A stretch of DNA of 64,000 nucleotides, taken from positions 1-64,000 of the forward strand of contig NZ_JABMKW010000016.1 in assembly GCF_013204795.1 (NCBI RefSeq), written 5' to 3'. This document shows, piece by piece, positions 8,024 through 15,429 of this stretch (position 1 is the first letter of the stretch; each line of letters opens with the position of its first letter). Origin of the DNA: Pedobacter panaciterrae (GTDB taxonomy: Bacteria > Bacteroidota > Bacteroidia > Sphingobacteriales > Sphingobacteriaceae). A program made the translations under genes and the position numbers. The notes below the pieces were generated by a model. That model did no database searches. It worked only from the letters and a program-made list of their open reading frames with translations, and was not told the origin of the DNA.

Positions 8024-9466
8024 ATGCTAAATAAGTACCAATCGGAGTTTCAAAGCTGGATTGAAAAGGAAAAAAAGGCAATTCAATTAATCAATATCGT
8101 AGGACAGCTATGGTTCGATAAATCAATTGAACTGGTACTATTCAGAAAACCTTTGTTTGACATAGGTAGCAGCGAGATACTTTCCTACCATCAATACGCC
8201 AAGGAAGTTAGTGGGAAAGACATTAACATTTATGAAACACTGGAATTAGCTAAAACAATAGCAAACAGTAACCTGGCACCTTCCAGGATTGACATAGGAA
8301 GATTAGCTGCAGAATGGCTTGAGGACAATAACACCAATATCCAGGATTTCGTAATTGGCAAACTAAACAAGCACATCGGCAAAGATAAGATCAACCTAAA
8401 ACCTAAGGACGTAATATTGTTTGGATTTGGCCGTATTGGGCGCATCGCTGCAAGAGAATTAGTTTTGCAGGCCGGAAAAGGAGAACAATTACGGCTACGT
8501 GCAATCGTAACCAGAGGTCACAGCGACGAAGAGCTCATTAAAAGAGCAGAACTAATGCGCACAGATTCTGTTCATGGCCCATTTAGCGGCACTATAATCG
8601 AGGATTTTGAAAACCATGCACTAATTATAAATGGGCAAACCATTTATTTCGTTGAAGCTGAACAGCCGGAAGACATAGATTACACTGTTTATGGGATTCA
8701 GGATGCCCTGCTAATTGACAACACAGGAATTTTCCGTGAACGGGAAGACTTAAGCAGACACTTGCAGGCAAAAGGAATAGCAAAAGTGTTGCTTACTGCC
8801 CCAGCAAAGGGTAATGTACCCAATATTGTTGCTGGCATTAATGATTTAGAGATTGATTTTGATAAGGAAACTATCTTTTCTAACGCATCGTGCACTACCA
8901 ATGCCATAGTCCCCGTATTAAAATTAATAGACGATTGTTTTGGAATTGAAAAGGGGCATATAGAAACGATACATTCCTATACAAACGACCAAAATCTACT
9001 GGATAATTACCATAAAAAATACCGGAGAGGTCGCGCCGCAGCATTAAATCTAGTAATTACCGAAACCGGTGCAGATAGGGCTGTAGCGAAAGTACTTCCT
9101 CATTTAGGAGGCAAATTAACAGGGAATGCAGTACGTGTTCCTACGCCCAACGTATCACTAGCCATATTAAATCTGTCACTAAACAAAGTATCATCAAAAG
9201 AAGAAATCAGTGAGATATTGAAACAGGCCTCCCTTTTTGGGAATCTGTCTGAACAAATCGAATATTCAATTTCCAATGAATTAGTAAGTACAGACCTAAT
9301 CGGCAATAGCCATTCGGCTATTATAGATGGGCCTGCAACCATTATGGCCAAGGACAACAAGTCTGTAGTAATATATGTATGGTACGACAATGAGTATGGT
9401 TATACCAGACAGGTTATCCGTCTCGCCAAAAAAGTTGCAGGCGTAGTTAGGCTAACTTATTACTAG
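8024..9466 (+). CDS. gap: Glyceraldehyde-3-phosphate dehydrogenase, long form
   Basis: Interconverts glyceraldehyde-3-phosphate and 1,3-bisphosphoglycerate. At 480 aa it is about 145 residues longer than the classical enzyme, because an N-terminal helical extension precedes the NAD-binding Rossmann motif VILFGFGRIGRIAARE (about 130-145). The catalytic SNASCTTNAI has Cys290; HSYTNDQNLLD and the C-terminal WYDNEYGYTRQV are also present. Such extended GAPDHs are common in Bacteroidota; the role of the extension is not known to me. Its last 4 bp overlap the convergent 88-aa gene. Confidence 0.93.
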   Translation: MLNKYQSEFQSWIEKEKKAIQLINIVGQLWFDKSIELVLFRKPLFDIGSSEILSYHQYAKEVSGKDINIYETLELAKTIANSNLAPSRIDIGRLAAEWLEDNNTNIQDFVIGKLNKHIGKDKINLKPKDVILFGFGRIGRIAARELVLQAGKGEQLRLRAIVTRGHSDEELIKRAELMRTDSVHGPFSGTIIEDFENHALIINGQTIYFVEAEQPEDIDYTVYGIQDALLIDNTGIFREREDLSRHLQAKGIAKVLLTAPAKGNVPNIVAGINDLEIDFDKETIFSNASCTTNAIVPVLKLIDDCFGIEKGHIETIHSYTNDQNLLDNYHKKYRRGRAAALNLVITETGADRAVAKVLPHLGGKLTGNAVRVPTPNVSLAILNLSLNKVSSKEEISEILKQASLFGNLSEQIEYSISNELVSTDLIGNSHSAIIDGPATIMAKDNKSVVIYVWYDNEYGYTRQVIRLAKKVAGVVRLTYY

Positions 9467-9729
9467 AAATCTATATCAATAAGGCTGCTTAGTGGGATAT
9501 GAACCCCGCTCTTTAATTGAAGGTATCTTTCTGTAACAGACCAAACGGTAGTACTAACTGTTTTTGGCCCCTCTGTAGTGTTAAATGTAATATCCGCTTT
9601 TGATTTAAATTCGTTTCCCAGTCGTTGCGCGGAGTTTAACTTATCTCTTAATTCTTCTGTGTGATTCTGATCGGCTGAAACGATTTTACTGATATCTATT
9701 GATTCTTTTTCTATTAATTCCCCTAACAT
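9463..9729 (-). CDS. Conserved-looking hypothetical protein, 88 aa
   Basis: Small acidic soluble protein with no signal peptide or membrane segment. The first half looks helical (ELIEKESIDISKIVSAD, EELRDKLNSAQRLGNEFKSKAD); the second half looks beta (ITFNTTEGPKTVSTTVWSVTERYLQLKSG) and ends IPLSSLIDIDF. That beta half is reminiscent of short single-domain Bacteroidota proteins of unknown function. No promoter is evident. It converges on gap with a 4-bp overlap. Function unknown. Confidence 0.7.
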   Translation of the reverse strand: MLGELIEKESIDISKIVSADQNHTEELRDKLNSAQRLGNEFKSKADITFNTTEGPKTVSTTVWSVTERYLQLKSGVHIPLSSLIDIDF

Positions 9730-9852
9730 AGTATTATGACTTATTCTTACTTAAATATGCATTTAATCTATTTAAATAACAATAGGACATGAAAAGAGTT
9801 ACAAATATCATTCTATATCTTTACTTTAGTATTATATACCAATCATAGCAAA

Positions 9853-10785
9853 ATGAGACTCTACCCTTTAATATTCCTTAGCTTATTGTTAAGCTGTAGT
9901 TCTGTAAAAAAAACAGATGCTCAAGCTGGAAGTCAGCTACTTAAAGATGTAGAAGTATTATCTTCCGATGCTTATGAAGGGAGAAAAACGGGAACAAAAG
10001 GTGGCGAAAAGGCACGCGTTTATATAGCATCCCGATTTAAAGAAATTGGTTTAAAAACTTTACCAACATTTTCTGGTTATGAGATGCCATTTACCTATAC
10101 AGGCAAAAAAGGAACTGCCATTGAAGGCAAAAACATGCTTGCATATGTAGAAGGAAAGAGTAAAAATATAATAGTTATATCTGCCCATTATGATCATATC
10201 GGCATTATAAACAATGAAATTTACAACGGTGCCGACGATAATGCTTCGGGAATTGCGACATTATTGAAACTCGCCTCGCACTATACAAAGAATAAACCCG
10301 ACCATACTTTAATTTTTGCTGCATTTGATGCTGAAGAAGCCGGTTTACAAGGAGCCAAAGCCTTTATAAAAAATCCGCCCGTTCAACTTGAGAATATCAA
10401 ACTCAATATAAATATGGATATGGTAAGTCACAACGACAAAGGCGAGCTTTATGCTTGTGGTACATTTAAATACCCTCAGCTAAAACCATCTGTTTTTAGC
10501 AAGAATTCTAAAGTAAAAATAATTTTAGGTCATGACGACCCAAAGTTGGGTAGCAACGACTGGACAAATCAAAGTGATCATTCGGCTTTTAACGACAAGG
10601 ATATACCCTTTATTTATTTCGGAGTGGAAGATCATAAGGATTATCATAAGGCTACTGACGAGTTTAAAAACATCAATCCTGCATTTTTCACCAATGCAAG
10701 TGAGGCAATACTTGAAATAACCCAAAGGCTAGACCATCAGCTCTATTTGAAGTCTGTAATTAACGAAAAGAAAACAATAAATTAA
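9853..10785 (+). CDS. M28-family zinc aminopeptidase, lipoprotein
   Basis: 310-aa exported metallopeptidase. The N terminus is a lipoprotein signal (lipobox LLSC, Cys at about 16). The M28 metal and catalytic motifs appear in order: SAHYDHIG (about 115), GADDNASG (Asp bridging zinc), FDAEEAGL (Glu base and ligand), NMDMVS and SDHSAFNDKDIPFIYF with the last His. M28 enzymes release N-terminal residues from peptides; anchoring in the envelope is inferred from the lipobox. A near-consensus TACTTTAG box lies about 23 nt upstream of the ATG. Confidence 0.92.
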   Translation: MRLYPLIFLSLLLSCSSVKKTDAQAGSQLLKDVEVLSSDAYEGRKTGTKGGEKARVYIASRFKEIGLKTLPTFSGYEMPFTYTGKKGTAIEGKNMLAYVEGKSKNIIVISAHYDHIGIINNEIYNGADDNASGIATLLKLASHYTKNKPDHTLIFAAFDAEEAGLQGAKAFIKNPPVQLENIKLNINMDMVSHNDKGELYACGTFKYPQLKPSVFSKNSKVKIILGHDDPKLGSNDWTNQSDHSAFNDKDIPFIYFGVEDHKDYHKATDEFKNINPAFFTNASEAILEITQRLDHQLYLKSVINEKKTIN

Positions 10786-10792
10786 GTGAGGG

Positions 10793-12361
10793 TTATTTTC
10801 GGTTTTCAATCATCCCAACAAATTCACCACTTGATTTACCTCCAAGTGCCTGCAAACGTGTTGATTTAGTTCTATCTGCAGTGGTAGCTACTTTTGCCTG
10901 ACTGGTGACTGCTATGCCTGGAGCCAGGATATTAATGGCTTCTGCAGTACAATCATCTTTAGGATTACCAAAATCATACATCACATCTCCAGAAGCAAAC
11001 TCATATCCTTTAACATCAGGAACCATTCCAGTATAATAACCACCGCCACCCGCAGAGTTTTTAGTTTCAAACATTGAAAAGTAAACATCATACTTGTTCT
11101 CCAGGGTTATAGGAAAAAAGCCAACTGGTTTTCCATAAGAAGTCTCTCCTACCAACTTAACAGTCATATGAGGTTTAAGACTGTTTATTACAAGTTCACT
11201 AGCAGAAGCGGTATACTGTTCAACAATAAACACCACATTCTTCACTCCGGTTAAATTTCCTGTTTTCTGGAATGTAGTGGTATTGCCGCTTACGGTATAA
11301 TCATCATCAAAATATGTCCCAACGGCTTGCCCATCATCATTAACAGCTGGCTGATTCTTTAATATCGTAGCTTTTTTATTCTGCATTGTGGCATTAAAGT
11401 GCTCGGTAAACATTACACCTGAGGTACCGGTAGGCGCAATAAGATTAATAAGGTGTTGTGCTGTACTTATATAACCACCACCATTATACCTCAGATCAAC
11501 AATAAGATCGGTTACTCCTTTAGCAGCGAAATTATTGAACACTGTGGTTAATGCACTTTCAGAATTTTCTTTATTTGAGAACCTTGCATAGGCCAAATAA
11601 CCTATCTTTTTACTACTGGCTGTAAAAACAGTGTCTTTATATATAGGACTGCTCTTATATACGCTCTTATTTAATGTTTTAGTGAAACTTACATTCCCCT
11701 TTTTTCCAGCAAGAGTTACCGTAGCTCCCTCAATTGCACTTTGGATTTTATCTATTTCTCCATTAAAGTTAGTTCCATAGGTAACTCCATTTACAGATGT
11801 AATTTCATCACCTCTTTTAAAACCAGCTTTGGCTGCAGGAGAATTTGGATAAACTGCGGTCACGAAGATATCATAGTCTGAATTAGACGGCCCAAAATAG
11901 CCGAACCTTAATCCAACATCATTACCGTTTCCTTCTAAGTCAACAGATAACATTATACCAGGTATACTTGCAGTAGGATTTTTATCGGCTTTGTCAAAAA
12001 TATAGGAATACTTTGGATCCGTGCTATTTGTTAAATAATCCGGAGATTTTGATGCCTTAACTATATTAAACAAGTTAGCTTCGTACTTTTCAAGGTTGGT
12101 TCCGCCTGTAGCACTATATTGTCGAGGCTCAAAAGCATCGTATGTAGGCAAGGATTCATTCCAGAAATAAACTTCCTTAGCATATAGAAATAAGGAATCA
12201 TTTGTTAGATCTACCCTATTTGTTGTAGGAGTTTGCTTGGTATTTTGCGAAACCTGCGGTTCCGGATCAGGTGTAGTTTTATTTTTTTTACATGCACTGA
12301 ATAAAATGCAAATCCCCAACACCGAACCAATTACGTAATTTTTTACAAGACTATTTTTCAT
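10793..12361 (-). CDS. S41-family (C-terminal processing) serine peptidase, lipoprotein
   Basis: 522-aa exported peptidase. A lipobox (ILFSAC, then KKNK) gives a lipoprotein anchor. It has an N-terminal helical domain, a PDZ domain (about 150-240, with VYPNSPAAKAGFKRGDEITSVNG) and the S41 core: DLRYNGGGY, then EQYTASASELVINSL with the catalytic Ser, and GETSYGKPVG with the catalytic Lys. CTP-type proteases cut unfolded or tagged envelope proteins. It converges on the M28 gene with 7 bp between the stops, so the two peptidases form a convergent pair. Confidence 0.92.
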   Translation of the reverse strand: MKNSLVKNYVIGSVLGICILFSACKKNKTTPDPEPQVSQNTKQTPTTNRVDLTNDSLFLYAKEVYFWNESLPTYDAFEPRQYSATGGTNLEKYEANLFNIVKASKSPDYLTNSTDPKYSYIFDKADKNPTASIPGIMLSVDLEGNGNDVGLRFGYFGPSNSDYDIFVTAVYPNSPAAKAGFKRGDEITSVNGVTYGTNFNGEIDKIQSAIEGATVTLAGKKGNVSFTKTLNKSVYKSSPIYKDTVFTASSKKIGYLAYARFSNKENSESALTTVFNNFAAKGVTDLIVDLRYNGGGYISTAQHLINLIAPTGTSGVMFTEHFNATMQNKKATILKNQPAVNDDGQAVGTYFDDDYTVSGNTTTFQKTGNLTGVKNVVFIVEQYTASASELVINSLKPHMTVKLVGETSYGKPVGFFPITLENKYDVYFSMFETKNSAGGGGYYTGMVPDVKGYEFASGDVMYDFGNPKDDCTAEAINILAPGIAVTSQAKVATTADRTKSTRLQALGGKSSGEFVGMIENRK

Positions 12362-12407
12362 TTAAATCATTTTATCACCAACACCCGGTTCGGAGGTATA
12401 AACGTAA

Positions 12408-13022
12408 TCAAGATACTAATAGTTTATCAACATTCAAATAATCAACACCTACATTTATAGCACAATCTTCATCTGGTTTTATCTTACCAATCATTAGCAC
12501 ATCTTCTTTCTTCAAACTATGCTTATCTAAAATCAGTTGAATCCCTTCTGGAGAAGGTTTAAGCGCGGTTTCAGCAGCAAAATAAACAGTAAGATAGTTT
12601 TCTAATCCATGCCATTCCATTTGCTTAATCTTATTAAGCTGCATCATAGGATCGCCATTTGTGAATATAAATATTTGCTTACGTTCAACAGTGATTTCCT
12701 GCAGCAAGCTAAGCATCTCATTAAACATCAACAGCTTTAAGGGCAAACGCGCGCTTAAGAAAAGCAAATCAAAATTTACTTTATACTTTAATGGTATATC
12801 AAATTGGGTTGCTGTTTTCTCAAAAATATCCTCATTACCTGTTGCAAGGTAAGTTTGCTGCATACTTTTAAGGATTTCATCGGCGCTTATTTGCTCTGCA
12901 TATTCTATAAATTGAGCAAATAAATAATAAACCTGTAACAAGTAATCCTTTTGTGGATAAAGGACATCATCCAGCTCAAAAACAAATGCTTGCTTGTTGT
13001 TTAAATAACGTTCAAATGCCAT
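12408..13022 (-). CDS. HAD-fold protein with degenerate active site
   Basis: 204 aa with the HAD fold of the pyrimidine-nucleotidase/YjjG-like group. Motif I reads VFELDDVLYP, where the usual nucleophile Asp (FDLDDTLYP) is Glu; motif II is FIFTNGDP; motif III Lys is in ALKPSPEG; motif IV reads MIGKIKPDED instead of GD...D. Loss of the nucleophile and the GD motif suggests a non-catalytic or altered HAD. Its ATG overlaps the stop of the preceding 109-aa gene (TAATG), so translation is probably coupled. Confidence 0.8.
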   Translation of the reverse strand: MAFERYLNNKQAFVFELDDVLYPQKDYLLQVYYLFAQFIEYAEQISADEILKSMQQTYLATGNEDIFEKTATQFDIPLKYKVNFDLLFLSARLPLKLLMFNEMLSLLQEITVERKQIFIFTNGDPMMQLNKIKQMEWHGLENYLTVYFAAETALKPSPEGIQLILDKHSLKKEDVLMIGKIKPDEDCAINVGVDYLNVDKLLVS

Positions 13023-13351
13023 TAAATATTAGTTAAATGGATGATCTGATCTTTTTCGGGCATTAGCACCTGAATATTAAACTCCTCAAAAAGGATTTTC
13101 GATTTTAGTATATCGGCAATCTCAAATTCATGCAAAGGTAAAACAGCATCTACCCCCTCGTTGAGGCAATGATTTAACAAATTATGAGCTATAATTTCAT
13201 CATTTCGCTCCCCTAAAGAAATGAAATAGTATCGTGCAGATGGAAAAGAAGGCACATCCCCATAATCAGCCAGTACAATATGATCATCTGCAAAAGTTTT
13301 AATCAGTTTTAGCGACTGAGCAGATTTCCCTCCCGTTATTAATATCTTCAA
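13022..13351 (-). CDS. Free-standing pre-ATP-grasp domain protein
   Basis: 109 aa beginning MKILITGGKSAQSLKLIKTF, a Rossmann-like nucleotide fold as found at the N terminus of PylC/CarB-type ATP-grasp ligases. It also has the family-like VDAVLPLHEFEIADIL and stops at IHLTNI, just where the ATP-grasp domain normally begins. No ATP-grasp domain follows; the next gene is the HAD protein. It may be a remnant of a longer ligase or a genuine single-domain partner. It lies 3 bp after the ABC ATPase gene on the same strand. Confidence 0.7.
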   Translation of the reverse strand: MKILITGGKSAQSLKLIKTFADDHIVLADYGDVPSFPSARYYFISLGERNDEIIAHNLLNHCLNEGVDAVLPLHEFEIADILKSKILFEEFNIQVLMPEKDQIIHLTNI

Positions 13352-13354
13352 AAC

Positions 13355-14005
13355 TTAAATAATTAAACCGTCTTTCATTGTAACCACCCTATCGCTAATC
13401 TTAGCCAGATCTTCATTATGTGTAACAATCACAAAAGTCTGTTTAAAATTATCTCTAAGGGTAATAAAAAATTGATGTAGTGAGTTGGCGTTTGCCGAAT
13501 CCAAATTACCGGATGGCTCATCAGCAAGAATAATTGCCGGATTATTTATCAGTGCTCTTGCTACAGCAATACGTTGTTGTTCGCCACCAGATAATTGATT
13601 AGGCTTATGGTCTGCCCTATCCTTTAAACCCAAAAGATCAAGGAGCTCAGTTGCCCTTGCTATTGCTTGTTTTGTAGGCACCTTAGCTATAAATGCAGGG
13701 ATACAGATGTTCTCAAGTGCAGTGAACTCAGGTAAAAGATGATGAAACTGAAAAACAAAACCGATATTCTTATTTCTAAAAACACTTAACAATTCGCCTG
13801 AAAGCTTGTTGACCTTAGAACCATTAAGTTCTACCGTGCCATCGTCGGGCTTGTCCAGTGTACCTAGAATATGGAGTAAGGTACTTTTCCCTGCACCCGA
13901 AGCACCTATAATACTTACAATTTCGCCTTTTTTGACCTCAAAATCTACTCCTTTTAATATGGGTAGATTTCCATAAGCTTTTTTTATACCTGTGGCTTTT
14001 AGCAT
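13355..14005 (-). CDS. ABC transporter ATP-binding protein, LolD/MacB type
   Basis: 216-aa ATPase: Walker [10 protein letters not shown] (about 38-46), Q-loop [12 protein letters not shown], signature [15 protein letters not shown], Walker [13 protein letters not shown] and H-loop VIVTHNE. The [13 protein letters not shown] and GEQQR-x-AxARAL pattern is that of LolD-like ATPases that power lipoprotein release or MacB-type export. No permease gene is adjacent. Start set at ATG 14005 because the sequence [12 protein letters not shown] begins there and a TAAGTTTG promoter box sits just upstream; the longer reading (14044) would run through that box. Confidence 0.9.
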   Translation of the reverse strand: MLKATGIKKAYGNLPILKGVDFEVKKGEIVSIIGASGAGKSTLLHILGTLDKPDDGTVELNGSKVNKLSGELLSVFRNKNIGFVFQFHHLLPEFTALENICIPAFIAKVPTKQAIARATELLDLLGLKDRADHKPNQLSGGEQQRIAVARALINNPAIILADEPSGNLDSANANSLHQFFITLRDNFKQTFVIVTHNEDLAKISDRVVTMKDGLII

Positions 14006-14010
14006 AAGTG

Positions 14011-14018
14011 CAAACTTA
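14011..14018 (-). promoter_or_regulatory. -7 box TAAGTTTG five nt before the ABC ATPase start
   Basis: On the minus strand TAAGTTTG matches TAnnTTTG and ends 5 nt before the ATG, implying a transcript that starts at or next to the start codon. A TTTG lies 23 nt further upstream, a longer spacer than usual. Confidence 0.5.
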
Positions 14019-14076
14019 CAAAAACATAGCACAAGGTTAAACAAATATGACGCAACAAAAAAAACCTAAATTTTTC

Positions 14077-14106
14077 TTGGAAGTTCAGATTTATCATTTA
14101 ACTTTG
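14077..14106 (+). promoter_or_regulatory. Promoter TTG-N19-TAACTTTG
   Basis: TTG at 14077-14079, exactly 19 nt, then TAACTTTG at 14099-14106: a full match to the Bacteroidota -33/-7 pattern. The -7 box shares its ACTTTG with the operator described next, so a bound repressor would cover it. Confidence 0.65.
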
Positions 14107-14123
14107 AAAAACAAAGTACTTTT
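14101..14123. promoter_or_regulatory. Operator: ACTTTG-N5-CAAAGT-ACTTTT, copy 1
   Basis: Perfect inverted repeat ACTTTG / CAAAGT with a 5-nt spacer (14101-14117), immediately followed by a third half-site ACTTTT, so AAAGTACTTT (14113-14122) is itself a palindrome. The same arrangement recurs at 15069-15091. It overlaps the promoter and ends 3 nt before the ATG. The winged-helix regulator encoded in this cluster is the obvious candidate binder. Confidence 0.65.
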
Positions 14124-14126
14124 AAA

Positions 14127-14756
14127 ATGAGTAACAAGGAAGAACAGCTAAATGCATTGAACGACATCAAAAAAATGATGGATCGTTCATCAAGATTTAT
14201 TTCTTTAAGTGGGCTATCAGGAGTTTTCGCTGGTTTTACTGCGCTGGTGGGTGCTTACCTTGCTCATTTAGAAATAGCAAATAGTGTAAATGGCACTTAT
14301 GAATATGGTTTTACTGAGGATGATCTGGAAGCCAATTTAATTAAAATTGGTCTGGGGGTACTTGTTGTTGCGCTTATAGGTGGTTTTCTTCTTACACTTA
14401 GACAAACCAGAATAAAAAAGCTTCCATTCTGGGACAGAACCTCTAAAAATCTATTGATCAATTTAGCAATTCCATTATTTGCTGGAGGTTTATTTATTAT
14501 TGGCCTTCTTCTGGCCCACCCCGGGACATATGGCTTAATAGCACCTTCTTGTTTATTATTTTACGGGTTGGCTTTAATTAATGCCAGTAAGTATACTTAT
14601 ACTGACATTCGCTTTCTCGGTTTCTGCGAAGTTGTACTAGGATTGGTAGCGATGTTTAATATTGGATACGGACTCTATTTCTGGGCTTTTGGTTTTGGTG
14701 TGCTTCATATTTTTTATGGATTGCTGATGTATTTTAAGTACGAAAGGACTAAATAA
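14127..14756 (+). CDS. Multi-spanning membrane protein of unknown function
   Basis: 209 aa. The N terminus (NKEEQLNALNDIKKMMDRSSRF) is polar and helical; about six hydrophobic segments follow (ISLSGLSGVFAGFTALVGAYL, IGLGVLVVALIGGFLLTL, LLINLAIPLFAGGLFIIGLLL and others). I recognise no catalytic motif. It is first in the cluster with the winged-helix regulator: its TAA overlaps the ATG of that gene (TAATG), so the two are translationally coupled. Expression is probably governed by the overlapping ACTTTG operator. Confidence 0.8.
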   Translation: MSNKEEQLNALNDIKKMMDRSSRFISLSGLSGVFAGFTALVGAYLAHLEIANSVNGTYEYGFTEDDLEANLIKIGLGVLVVALIGGFLLTLRQTRIKKLPFWDRTSKNLLINLAIPLFAGGLFIIGLLLAHPGTYGLIAPSCLLFYGLALINASKYTYTDIRFLGFCEVVLGLVAMFNIGYGLYFWAFGFGVLHIFYGLLMYFKYERTK

Positions 14757-15052
14757 TGAAGAACCCGATTGGAGCCCTTAACAAGATATTTGATAGTCGG
14801 ATAAGACTAGGCGTGATGTCTATTTTGATTGTAAACGACAGTATCAGTTTTAATGAACTGAAACAAATGCTGGAACTTACAGATGGCAACCTCGCCTCTC
14901 ACCTGAACACTTTGGAACAAGCAGAATACTTAAAAGTTCAAAAGTCATTTATTGGAAAAAAAACAAACACTACATATATACTTACAGATCTGGGTAGGCA
15001 AGCATTTAAAACTCATTTAGATGCTTTAGAGAAGATGATTAAAAGTCTTTAA
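14756..15052 (+). CDS. Winged-helix transcriptional regulator (ArsR/MarR-like, HTH_27 type)
   Basis: 98 aa, essentially one winged-helix domain: MSILIVNDSISFNELKQML (helices 1-2), TDGNLASHLNTLEQAEYL as recognition helix (about 42-60) and the wing SFIGKKTNTTYILT, ending in a helix ALEKMIKSL likely used for dimerisation. This is the small 'transcriptional regulator' family frequently beside membrane proteins in Bacteroidota. No metal-binding Cys/His cluster is seen. It is coupled to the upstream membrane protein and flanked by two copies of the ACTTTG/CAAAGT operator, implying autoregulation. Confidence 0.85.
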   Translation: MKNPIGALNKIFDSRIRLGVMSILIVNDSISFNELKQMLELTDGNLASHLNTLEQAEYLKVQKSFIGKKTNTTYILTDLGRQAFKTHLDALEKMIKSL

Positions 15053-15066
15053 TTTTTTTTATCTAT

Positions 15067-15091
15067 TTACTTTGAAATGCAAAGTACTTTT
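15067..15091. promoter_or_regulatory. Operator copy 2 and near-consensus promoter
   Basis: ACTTTG (15069-15074), 5 nt, CAAAGT (15080-15085), ACTTTT (15086-15091): the same three half-sites and spacings as copy 1. The -7 box here would be TTACTTTG (15067-15074), one mismatch from TAnnTTTG. It lies just after the regulator gene and before the next membrane protein, so the regulator probably controls both transcription units. Confidence 0.6.
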
Positions 15092-15104
15092 AAAAAATAA
15101 AAAA

Positions 15105-15407
15105 ATGGAAACAACGTCAATTAATCAAATTACAACCATTGCCAAAGAATGCACTAAATATTCATTTGTTGCAGGATCTGCACTCTTCTTATTGTATTGT
15201 CTTACAAAATTCAGCCCCTTAGTTCCAGTAGGTCTCTTATACATCATACTTGCCCTAGTGATCAACTCAATTATCTTTATGAGTTTATTGATTACAATAA
15301 TCGTTCACCCTGAGCATTGCCTTACACTCTTAAAAACAGCAGTTGTTATGCTATTTAACCTCCCTGTAGCTTTTGCATACATGTGGATAGTTACAAATCA
15401 TCTTTAA
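15105..15407 (+). CDS. Small two- or three-span membrane protein
   Basis: 100 aa counted from ATG 15105. An in-frame TTG at 15072 exists but falls inside the operator, so I rejected it. Hydrophobic segments: about 20-50 (SFVAGSALFLLYCLTKF then LVPVGLLYIILALVINSIIF), merging into MSLLITIIV, and 75-98 (TLLKTAVVMLFNLPVAFAYMWIV). No recognisable family. It sits 22 bp before the DUF4173-type gene and behind operator copy 2. Confidence 0.75.
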   Translation: METTSINQITTIAKECTKYSFVAGSALFLLYCLTKFSPLVPVGLLYIILALVINSIIFMSLLITIIVHPEHCLTLLKTAVVMLFNLPVAFAYMWIVTNHL

Positions 15408-15429
15408 TCTAAAAACAATCTACACTCAC

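Noticed and set aside
15072-15104. TTG start for the 100-aa membrane protein
   Set aside because: It lies within the operator and -7 box; ATG 15105 is the better start.
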